The notes beneath the pieces were generated by a model. The model saw only the letters and a program-made list of their open reading frames with translations, ran no database searches and had not been told where the DNA came from. A stretch of DNA of 64,000 nucleotides from Flavobacteriales bacterium (lineage in GTDB: Bacteria; Bacteroidota; Bacteroidia; Flavobacteriales_F; PHOS-HE28): positions 1,054,001 through 1,118,000 of the forward strand of contig JADJAA010000001.1 of NCBI GenBank assembly GCA_016704485.1, written 5' to 3'. Position numbers and translations under genes: made by a program. Shown here piece after piece: positions 24,738 through 31,954 of this stretch; the stretch's first letter is position 1; every line of letters starts with the position of its first letter.

Positions 24738-27700
24738 CTATTGGATCACTATGCGATAGTTGTATCGAATACCATCCAACTGGATCCGCATCAAATGAAC
24801 CGCTGGTGGTAATTGAGAAACATTCAATTGATGGGGTAAAGCCGTGATCCGTTCTTGGTGTTCCAGACGAGCATCCATGCTGAACAACTGCACAATCGCT
24901 TCTGTCATAGGCGTTGCACCGTCGATGGTGATGACATCGGTTGCGGGTTGTGGATAGATGCTGAATAGGTCTAGTGCATTCAGATCGGTAACGCCATTCG
25001 GACCAAAAGGCTCAACCGTTTGGCAGGAAGTGGACCAGCAGGTGTCCTGTGTATTCTGATTCCAGTAATATGTGCTCAGGCATACAGTGTATGGTCCCGG
25101 GGGTTCGAAATAATGGATCTCGTCGCTATCATACCCTTCCGTTCCATCGCCGAAATCCCAAACATATCCATCTACGCTCTGCGAAGTATGTGCTTCAAAG
25201 AATACAGCTGCGTTCCCGTAGACCACATCAAACCAAGTGGAGAAACTATCGCAGCCCATTGTGTTCCCTACCGTGAGCGTTGCGCAGTCTTCAACCAAAC
25301 ACGTGTCTCCGGTAATGGGGTCGTATAGAGCACCCAGCACACAGACCTCGTACTCCCCAGGATCATTGAAAACGTGTTGTGTCGCTGCGCCGGTTGATTG
25401 TGTATCATCCCCGAAATACCACGTAAAACTGGTGTTTGGTCGGTTTGATGTGGCATTGAAGAAATACGTTGCATTGCCGCCTTCATTCCACGCAAGGGAT
25501 ACCGAGAAGTCATCGCATGGGTTACCCTGCCCAACGGTGATATATGTGCATGTGCTATCAAAGCAATTCTGCCATTCTGCGATCAAACACACTTCATAAC
25601 TGCCCTCGGTCGCGTACGTATGTGTTGGTGCCAAGTCGTTACTGATCGATCCATCTCCGAAATGCCAAGTGAATACAGTTCCTAGTTCAGTCGGCGTGCA
25701 GTTGGTGAAATAAACAATGTTGGAGCTGGTCTGGGTCGGTTCGAAACAGGCGACCAGGAAATCGCATGGATCCCCGCCTTGGATCACCAGTGTATGGCAC
25801 GTTGAATCGGAACAGGTGACCACCCCGCCACCTTGCTGCTCAAAGATGCTGATCGCCGTGAGGCAAACGGTATAGGTGCCCGCCGTGAACATATGGTTCG
25901 GCTGCGCGTCGTTACTGGTGCTGCCATCGCCGAACTCCCAATACCACGTGGTCTGTGGACCAACGCCAGTTGTTGCGTTACTGAAGAACGTGCCGTTCGG
26001 TGTGGTCGTGGATATGAATTCGGCATTCAGGTTTTCACAAGGATCTCCGCTGCCGCTAACAATGACCGCTTCACAATGATCCGCAAAACACGTGTCCTGG
26101 TTCACCGGGTCCCAGGTCCATACGGTCAAGCAGGTTTGGTAAGTACCAGGTGCTGGATAGGTGTGGTAGGGATTTGGGCCATAGTCCGTTGTGCCGTCCC
26201 CGAAGTCCCAGAAATAGGTCCATGTGTTATTGATCACGGCATTCGCGAAGTTCATGCCGGAGGCGCCACCTGAGTAATTGAAGTTGGAGTCAAGTTCGTC
26301 GCAGGGGCTTCCTCCTGCTACGACCAATGAAAAGCAGTCTTCAACAATGCATGTATCTTGAGCAACTTCATTGTAGTACGTCCCCACAACACAAACCCAA
26401 TAGGTACCCGGATCGGTGAAAACATGTTGCACATTCTGGCCAGTTGCGTCCGGGGTTCCGTCATCGAATAACCACGTATAAGTCACGTTCGGTTGGTTCG
26501 CGGTTCCGTTGAAGAAATAGGTGTCGTTGCCACCTTGGTTCCAGAATAATTCTACAGCGAAGTCATCACAAGGGTTGCCTTGCCCTACAGAAATATAGGT
26601 GCAGGTGCTATCAAAACAATTCTGCCACTCCGCAACCAAACAAACTTCATAAACACCTTCGTTCGCATAGGTGTGTGTTGGTGCAATGTCGTTACTGGTT
26701 GACCCGTCTCCGAAGAGCCAGGTGAAAACCATTCCCGGTTCGTTCGGGGTGCAATTATTGAAGAATACGACGTTGGAGCTGGTTTGTGTTGGCACGTAAC
26801 AGGCTTGTAGGAAGTCACACGGGCCACTACCGATCACGATCGATTCACAGTGATCTGCGAAGCACGAGTCTTGGCTAATTGGATCCCAGATCGAAACGGT
26901 CAGGCAGGTCAGATAGGTGCCTGGTCCTGGATAGGTGTGGTATGGGCTTGGGCCAAAGCCCGTTGTGCCATCTCCGAAATCCCAGTAATAGGTCCAGTCC
27001 AAGTTTACGCTCGGGTGTCCGAAGTTCATTCCTTGTTCTCCGCCGGAGTAATAGAAATCTGCACTTAGTTCATCACAAGGGTTAACACCCTCTACTACGA
27101 TGGTGGTACACGTACTATCCACGCAATTCTGCCAATACATTGTCAAGCAAACAGTATAAGTGCCGGGTTGCGAATAGACATGATCCGCGATCATGCCAGT
27201 ATCCGTAGTGCCATCGCCGAAGTCCCACATGAATTGTGAGTTGGCGATCGGTGTCGAGCAATTTTCGAACAAGAAAGTACCACTACCGTAATCGTTCACC
27301 AGGATGCATGCTTCAACATCGTCGCAGACCCAAGGTTCTTCGATGATGACATCGATGCAGATAGAGTCCACGCATGTGACCACCTGGCCTTCATATTGGT
27401 ATAGGCTGATCACCGTTAAACAGGTGTAATAGATGCCCGGCTCAGCGTAAGTGTGGATGGGTTGTGGGTTGTCGCTGGTGGCGCCATCTCCAAATGTCCA
27501 GGACCAGATGCTTTGGAAACCGGTTCCTGTTGTTCCGTTGGAGAAGACGGTTCCACTGGGTGTTGTGTTCGCACTAAAGCCGGCATTCAGGTTTGCGCAA
27601 GGGTCATTACCCACTGCGATATACGTGCATGTGCTATCAAAACAATTCTGCCATTCTGCAACCAAACAGACTTCATAATTACCTGCGTTCGCGTAGGTGT

Positions 27701-28427
27701 GTGTTGGTGCAATATCGTTACTGGTCGTCCCGTCCCCGAAGAGCCAAGTGAATACCGTTCCTAGTTCAGTCGGCGTGCAGTTGCTGAAATAAACACTATT
27801 GGAGCTGATCTGGGTGGATTCGAAACAGGCTTGTAAAAAGTCGCACGGATCATTGCCCTGGATCACCAACGTTTGACATGTTGAATCAGAACACGTGACC
27901 GATCCGCCGCCTTGTTGCTCAAAAATGCTGATGGCCGTGAGGCAAACGGTGTAAGTGCCAGGCGCGAATAAGTGTTCGGGTTCCTCGATGTTGCTAGTGT
28001 TGCCATCGCCGAAGTCCCAATGCCAAGTGCTCACGAAACCAACGCCTGTTGTTGCATTGCTGAAGAAAGTGCCGTTGGGTGTGGTGTTGGACGAGAAACC
28101 AGCATTGAGGTCATCACACGGATCAGTGTCACCCACCACGATCGTTGTACACGTGCTATCCACGCAGTTCAGCCAGTAAATGGTCAAACAAACAGTATAG
28201 GTTCCGGGTTGTGTGTAATAATGATCCACAACTACGCCGTTCTCAGAAGTGCCATCACCAAAGTTCCAGAGGAACTGTGAGTTGGCCGTCGGTGTTGAGC
28301 AATTCTCGAAAAAGAACGAACCGTCATTGTTCTGGTTGACGATCATGCACGCTGCTACATCATTACAGGGTTGAGCATTACATGTTAGGATCAAAATAAA
28401 GCTGACGAAGAGAAAGAATGGTCGCAT
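24738..28427 (-). CDS. Giant secreted protein with 13 PKD domains and T9SS sorting domain
   Basis: The 1229-residue protein has a signal peptide (MRPFFLFVSFILILTCNA) and 13 PKD-type domains of about 80-95 residues, each starting PC(D/A/E), with a W-FGDGT-like core, a (Y/T)xVCLT strand and a closing C-x-DSTC-like motif, giving four cysteines (two probable disulfides) per domain. The C-terminal 80 residues (IYPQPATDVITIDG to YRIVIQ) are a T9SS sorting domain. By sequence the domains fall into types in the order A B C B A D C E D B C E F. A surface adhesin or structural filament is likely. The gene's upstream 55 bases resemble those of a decayed copy at 30525. Confidence 0.9.
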   Translation of the reverse strand: MRPFFLFVSFILILTCNAQPCNDVAACMIVNQNNDGSFFFENCSTPTANSQFLWNFGDGTSENGVVVDHYYTQPGTYTVCLTIYWLNCVDSTCTTIVVGDTDPCDDLNAGFSSNTTPNGTFFSNATTGVGFVSTWHWDFGDGNTSNIEEPEHLFAPGTYTVCLTAISIFEQQGGGSVTCSDSTCQTLVIQGNDPCDFLQACFESTQISSNSVYFSNCTPTELGTVFTWLFGDGTTSNDIAPTHTYANAGNYEVCLVAEWQNCFDSTCTYIAVGNDPCANLNAGFSANTTPSGTVFSNGTTGTGFQSIWSWTFGDGATSDNPQPIHTYAEPGIYYTCLTVISLYQYEGQVVTCVDSICIDVIIEEPWVCDDVEACILVNDYGSGTFLFENCSTPIANSQFMWDFGDGTTDTGMIADHVYSQPGTYTVCLTMYWQNCVDSTCTTIVVEGVNPCDELSADFYYSGGEQGMNFGHPSVNLDWTYYWDFGDGTTGFGPSPYHTYPGPGTYLTCLTVSIWDPISQDSCFADHCESIVIGSGPCDFLQACYVPTQTSSNVVFFNNCTPNEPGMVFTWLFGDGSTSNDIAPTHTYANEGVYEVCLVAEWQNCFDSTCTYISVGQGNPCDDFAVELFWNQGGNDTYFFNGTANQPNVTYTWLFDDGTPDATGQNVQHVFTDPGTYWVCVVGTYYNEVAQDTCIVEDCFSLVVAGGSPCDELDSNFNYSGGASGMNFANAVINNTWTYFWDFGDGTTDYGPNPYHTYPAPGTYQTCLTVWTWDPVNQDTCFADHCEAVIVSGSGDPCENLNAEFISTTTPNGTFFSNATTGVGPQTTWYWEFGDGSTSNDAQPNHMFTAGTYTVCLTAISIFEQQGGGVVTCSDSTCHTLVIQGGDPCDFLVACFEPTQTSSNIVYFTNCTPTELGTVFTWHFGDGSISNDLAPTHTYATEGSYEVCLIAEWQNCFDSTCTYITVGQGNPCDDFSVSLAWNEGGNATYFFNATSNRPNTSFTWYFGDDTQSTGAATQHVFNDPGEYEVCVLGALYDPITGDTCLVEDCATLTVGNTMGCDSFSTWFDVVYGNAAVFFEAHTSQSVDGYVWDFGDGTEGYDSDEIHYFEPPGPYTVCLSTYYWNQNTQDTCWSTSCQTVEPFGPNGVTDLNALDLFSIYPQPATDVITIDGATPMTEAIVQLFSMDARLEHQERITALPHQLNVSQLPPAVHLMRIQLDGIRYNYRIVIQ

Positions 28428-28536
28428 AATGGAGGTGTTTATGCGTTAGTGACGGTGCAGCAGCGTGTATTGGTTGTCCCGGAGGTCTACCAGCGATTGT
28501 GGGAAGCTCAGTAATTAAAAGTTTGAATACGCTAGA

Positions 28537-29050
28537 TCACCGCGCTACCACCAACCGAACCACTTGGGGGCTGTTCACTGAACTATTCGAAAAAACCCGC
28601 GCCACATAAACCTCTTCCGGCTCTCCACTAAGATCTACGCTGCTTCCGAAGGTTTGTAGAATCTCGCGGCCAAAGGCATCGTAAACTACAATGTGTTTGG
28701 GTTGTTGTAGGTTGAAGGTGAATTGGGCGGTGGAAGGGTTGGGGTGTGGGATAAGTGATTCAAAGCCATTTTGCAGCCCATGAACACTCTGGCTTAAATA
28801 GGAACACGACCCAACACCGCCGGGTAAACCAGAGTTGCTAATATCGTACTGTATGGTGTCATTCACACAGCAATTCCAGAACACGCCGCTTAATTCTAAC
28901 AATGGACCGGATACTGTTCCCATGCCTTCTTGCCAGAAAACGGTTTCCGCCCCAAGGGGGTTGAACAGATCTGGCTTTAGGTAGTGCCTCGTAACGGAGA
29001 CTCCTAAAGACGAAAGAATCACTACAGAATCAACAATTAGATCGACATAG
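28537..29050 (-). pseudogene. C-terminal half of a T9SS gene split by an IS
   Basis: The frame encodes a C-terminal region with a T9SS sorting domain (LIPHPNPSTAQFTFNLQQ, then HIVVYDAFGREILQTFG, ending VVRLVVAR). Its reading frame runs straight into the IS at 29051, and no natural start exists here (GTG 29022 is internal). Removing the 896-bp element plus one 4-bp ATAG duplication joins it in frame to the N-terminal half at 29947-30327, reading TSWISY then VDLIVDSVVILSSLG. The restored protein has 296 residues. Confidence 0.85.
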
Positions 29051-29946
29051 TAGAAGGAATCTCAAAAATAAGCATTGCCTAAGTTATCTATGAACACTGG
29101 GCTTTGATCAACTTTTTAATGTTCCAGTTGATCTTCTTCTTTGGCGCAATGTACTTCGCTAAGAAAAGCGATGGACATCAGCGACAAGCAATGGGAAGTG
29201 TTGGAAAAACCGCTTACAAGTATTTTTCATAAGAGCGAAACACGTGGCAGGCCCAGACAAGATCCACGTGCGGTGCTTAACGGGATCTTGTGGATATGCC
29301 GGACCGGTGCACCATGGGCAGATCTACCTGGCAGATACCCGCCATACCAGACTTGCCATCGGTACCACAAACACTGGTGCAAGAGCGGTTCTTGGGATAA
29401 ACTGCTACATGCTCTTGCATCAGATCTACGCGATCGAGGGAAGATCGACATTACCGAATGCTTTATCGATGGCACCTTCGCAAGTGCCAAAAAGGGGGCT
29501 TGTGTTGGACCTACTAAGAAAGGGAAAGGCACCAAGATCATGGCAGTCACAGACGCTGTTGGTATTCCTCTCACCGTACGGGCCTTTAGCGCCAGCACCC
29601 ATGAAGTAAAGCTAGCCGATAGGACGATCCGTTCGTGTGCCATAAAGCCCAAACGTGTGATCGCCGACAGGGCGTACGACAGTGACAAACTAAGACGCAC
29701 ATTGAAGAAACGCGGAATCCAACTGGTATGTCCGCACAGGAGTAACAGAAAACGACAAGTGCATCAAGATGGACGGGAATTACGGCGCTACAAACGCCGC
29801 TGGAAGGTCGAAAGGTTGTTCGCGTGGTTGTTTAACTCGCGCCGTACATTCGTTCGGTATGAATACCATGCAGACCTCTTCTTAGGCATGGTGCAGTTGG
29901 CTTGCGTAATGATAATTCTCAAAAGTTATTTTTGAGATGGCTTCTA
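29051..29946 (+). mobile_element. IS5-family (IS427-like) insertion sequence
   Basis: The element is 896 bp, with imperfect terminal inverted repeats of about 21 bp (left TAGAAGGAATCTCAAAAATA, right the complement of TAGAAGCCATCTCAAAAATA, two mismatches), flanked by the 4-bp duplication ATAG (29047-29050 and 29947-29950). The size and target duplication fit the IS427 group. The terminal TAG supplies the stop that ends the truncated host gene fragment. Confidence 0.88.
29171..29935 (+). CDS. IS5-family transposase
   Basis: The intact 254-residue DDE transposase starts with MDISDKQWEVLEKPL at ATG 29171; an upstream TTG at 29141 adds ten unlikely residues. The N-terminal part (GRPRQDPRAVLNGILWICRT, APWADLPGRYPPYQT) is typical of IS427-like enzymes. 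Catalytic residues are in ECFIDGTFA (Asp), VIADRAYDSD (Asp) and RRWKVERLFAWL (Glu). It has no frameshift, so this copy could still be mobile. Confidence 0.9.
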   Translation: MDISDKQWEVLEKPLTSIFHKSETRGRPRQDPRAVLNGILWICRTGAPWADLPGRYPPYQTCHRYHKHWCKSGSWDKLLHALASDLRDRGKIDITECFIDGTFASAKKGACVGPTKKGKGTKIMAVTDAVGIPLTVRAFSASTHEVKLADRTIRSCAIKPKRVIADRAYDSDKLRRTLKKRGIQLVCPHRSNRKRQVHQDGRELRRYKRRWKVERLFAWLFNSRRTFVRYEYHADLFLGMVQLACVMIILKSYF

Positions 29947-30327
29947 ATAGGAAATCCAGCTTGTGCCTGTTAGAGATAACAGAACATTAAACACCGTATC
30001 TCCGGTCTGTGCAGACAAATCGCCAGTAAGAAACTCAGCTGCCGAATCGGGCAGATAAACATAACCCTTACCATTCGGGGCGGAGCGAACATAATGATCC
30101 CTATTGAAATAAGGTGAAGTAGCGTCATTGTATTCCGATATCCTTTTGTAAATAGTGCCGTTAAGCAATGTGTCTGGCGAAGACCTCATCGTGAGCCAAA
30201 CATCGAAACCAGGAGGGCCGCCGTTATCATCACGCCCGTACCAACTGGCATTTGCTTCCGGATAGAACTGGGCGTTAGATGAAACAGCTATCGCAACCGT
30301 CAGAAAGAATATGAAAGCAATGCGCAT
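29947..30327 (-). pseudogene. N-terminal half of a T9SS gene split by an IS
   Basis: ATG 30327 begins a signal peptide (MRIAFIFFLTVAIAVSSNA, cleaved before QFYPEA) and about 127 residues (ASWYGRDDNGGPPGFDVWL, YLPDSAAEFLTG, VLLSLTGTSWISY). The frame is ended by TAG inside the IS terminal repeat (29944-29946). It was originally continuous with 28537-29050. The truncated product might be secreted but lacks its sorting domain. Confidence 0.85.
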
Positions 30328-30462
30328 TTCCTAATACTATTCGATTATTAAACTGCCTCCGGGTCTTCCGTCTGAGGAAGCCTTGCGTCCGGCACCCTGG
30401 ATCGTGACCGTAACTATTCAATCGGATTGCTACTAAACAGCTTACAAGGTATCAATTACTCC

Positions 30463-30580
30463 TTATTTTACATCACTTAAGGGTAGAGATTTGTATATTA
30501 TGAACAGAAAGATTGGACGCATGTTGGAGGTCTTTATGAGTAAGTGACGGTATTGTACCATGCAATAATTGTCCCCCGGG
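30463..30580 (-). pseudogene. Decayed 5' end of a PKD-gene paralogue with its leader
   Basis: From ATG 30525 the minus strand reads MRPIFLFIIYKS, matching the start of the 13-PKD protein (MRPFFLFVSF), then runs into a stop at 30463. The bases upstream of that ATG match those upstream of the PKD gene (28428-28480): cACCTCCA, CATAAA-AC, CACT and ACCGTCA blocks in the same order. No other PKD coding sequence remains. The rest of the 437-base gap 30328-30764 carries only the tRNA promoter. Confidence 0.55.
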
Positions 30581-30712
30581 TAAGGCCATATGTAAGATTC
30601 TTGAATTTTTGTGATCACCGAGGTTACGGACCGAACGTTGAGGTCATTGGCCAATAAGACCGCTGTGACACTGGCTTGTAGCAAGGTTCGGCCCGAATTA
30701 TTCACTTACTTA

Positions 30713-30742
30713 TTGCCATATCCACTGATCGTTCTACTTTTG
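30713..30742 (+). promoter_or_regulatory. Bacteroidota-type promoter of tRNA-Asn
   Basis: TTG at 30713-30715, 19-base spacer, TACTTTTG at 30735-30742. It lies 23 bases before the tRNA, in agreement with the TTG / TAnnTTTG consensus. Confidence 0.65.
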
Positions 30743-30764
30743 CCGTCCCTTAAACGGGAAACCT

Positions 30765-30838
30765 TCCCTGGTAGCTCAGCTGGTTAGAGCACATGACTGT
30801 TAATCATGGGGTCGCTGGTTCAAGTCCAGCCCGGGGAG
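30765..30838 (+). tRNA. tRNA-Asn (GTT)
   Basis: A 74-base cloverleaf: acceptor TCCCTGG with CCGGGGA (30831-30837), D arm GCTCAGCTGGTTAGAGC, anticodon arm CATGACTGTTAATCATG with anticodon GTT at 30799-30801, T arm GCTGGTTCAAGTCCAGC, discriminator G. The 3' CCA is not encoded in full. It is a single, isolated tRNA with its own promoter and terminator. Confidence 0.95.
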
Positions 30839-30843
30839 CAAAA

Positions 30844-30873
30844 GAAAGCCGCAGAACAGCGGCTTTCTCGCTT
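30844..30873 (+). terminator. Terminator behind tRNA-Asn
   Basis: GAAAGCCGC (30844-30852), loop AGAACA, GCGGCTTTC (30859-30867), then TCGCTTT. Confidence 0.75.
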
Positions 30874-30901
30874 TGGATAACCCCTGTACAACACGTAGAA
30901 C

Positions 30902-31831
30902 ATGGAACTCATCACTGTAGGCACTGTCGCTTTTGATCGCATTGAAACCCCGTTCGGCATAGCTGAAAAAACTGTTGGTGGCGCTGCCACTTACATCTCT
31001 TTGGCCGCTTCGGTCTTCTTAGAGAAAATGGGCCTTGTAAGTGTTGTGGGCGATGATTTTCCAGAGGCAGTTATGCAGGACTTGCGCAAACGCGGCGTTG
31101 ACCTAAGTGGTTTGGAAGTGCTTAAAGGCAAGGAAAGTTTCTTCTGGAGTGGTAAGTATCACTACGATATGAATAACCGTGACACGCTTGAAACGCGTTT
31201 GAACGTATTGACTGAACTGGACCCGGTGTTGCCGGAAGCGTATCGCAAAGCTTCATACGTAATGCTTGGAAACCTTGACCCGACGGTACAGGGTAAGGTA
31301 TTGGACCAAATGGATAAGCGGCCTGCAATGGTGGTCATGGACACCATGAACTTCTGGATGGATATCGCCATGGATAAGCTGAAAGAAGTGATCGCTCGGG
31401 TCGATATTCTCACGATCAATGATGCCGAGGCACGCCAATTGAGCGGCGAACACAGTTTGGTGAAAGCGGCCGCCAAGATCATGGCAATGGGCCCAAAGTT
31501 CCTTGTAGTCAAGAAAGGAGAACACGGCGCTTTGCTGTTCGGTAATGACCGGGTGTTCTTTGCACCGGCGTTACCGCTCGAAGATATTATTGATCCTACC
31601 GGTGCCGGTGATACGTTTGCTGGTGGATTCATCGGTTACTTGGCACACACGAAGGACCATAGCTTCGATAATCTGAAGCGCGCCATTATTGTCGGAAGTG
31701 CTATGGCGAGCTTTACCTGTGAAAAGTTCGGCATTGAGCGTTTGACGGAACTGTCCCGTCAGGACATCGATGATCGTATTCGTCAATTCGTGGAATTGGT
31801 TGATTTCGACATTGAATTAGTGGCAGACTGA
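30902..31831 (+). CDS. PfkB-family sugar/nucleoside kinase
   Basis: This 309-residue ribokinase-like enzyme phosphorylates a sugar or nucleoside with ATP. The substrate-binding start (ITVGTVAFDRIETPFG, KTVGGAATYISLAAS), the ATP-site region (FLVVKKGEHGALLF) and the PfkB signature with the catalytic Asp and anion hole (DPTGAGDTFAGGF, about 239-251) are all present. The substrate is not evident. It lies alone between the tRNA and the C10 protease gene, so context gives no clue. Confidence 0.88.
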   Translation: MELITVGTVAFDRIETPFGIAEKTVGGAATYISLAASVFLEKMGLVSVVGDDFPEAVMQDLRKRGVDLSGLEVLKGKESFFWSGKYHYDMNNRDTLETRLNVLTELDPVLPEAYRKASYVMLGNLDPTVQGKVLDQMDKRPAMVVMDTMNFWMDIAMDKLKEVIARVDILTINDAEARQLSGEHSLVKAAAKIMAMGPKFLVVKKGEHGALLFGNDRVFFAPALPLEDIIDPTGAGDTFAGGFIGYLAHTKDHSFDNLKRAIIVGSAMASFTCEKFGIERLTELSRQDIDDRIRQFVELVDFDIELVAD

Positions 31832-31888
31832 AACCGGGATCATCTGTCTCTGAGGGGCGGCACCTACCCATATCCCCCGAATTAGGTA

Positions 31889-31919
31889 TTGTACTCGGCG
31901 CAGCATTGTAATAGCTTTG
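31889..31919 (+). promoter_or_regulatory. Bacteroidota-type promoter of the C10 protease gene
   Basis: TTG at 31889-31891, 20-base spacer, TAGCTTTG at 31912-31919. It would start transcription near 31926, upstream of the protease ATG at 31955. Confidence 0.55.
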
Positions 31920-31954
31920 CTCTGTTCCGAACCATCCTATCAATCCCTAACCAA

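Noticed and set aside
24738..28427. Repeated DNA in the PKD gene as a CRISPR-like or tandem non-coding array
   Set aside because: The repeats are in one open frame with regular PKD motifs and are too long (about 250 bases) and too diverged for CRISPR. No CRISPR array was seen elsewhere.
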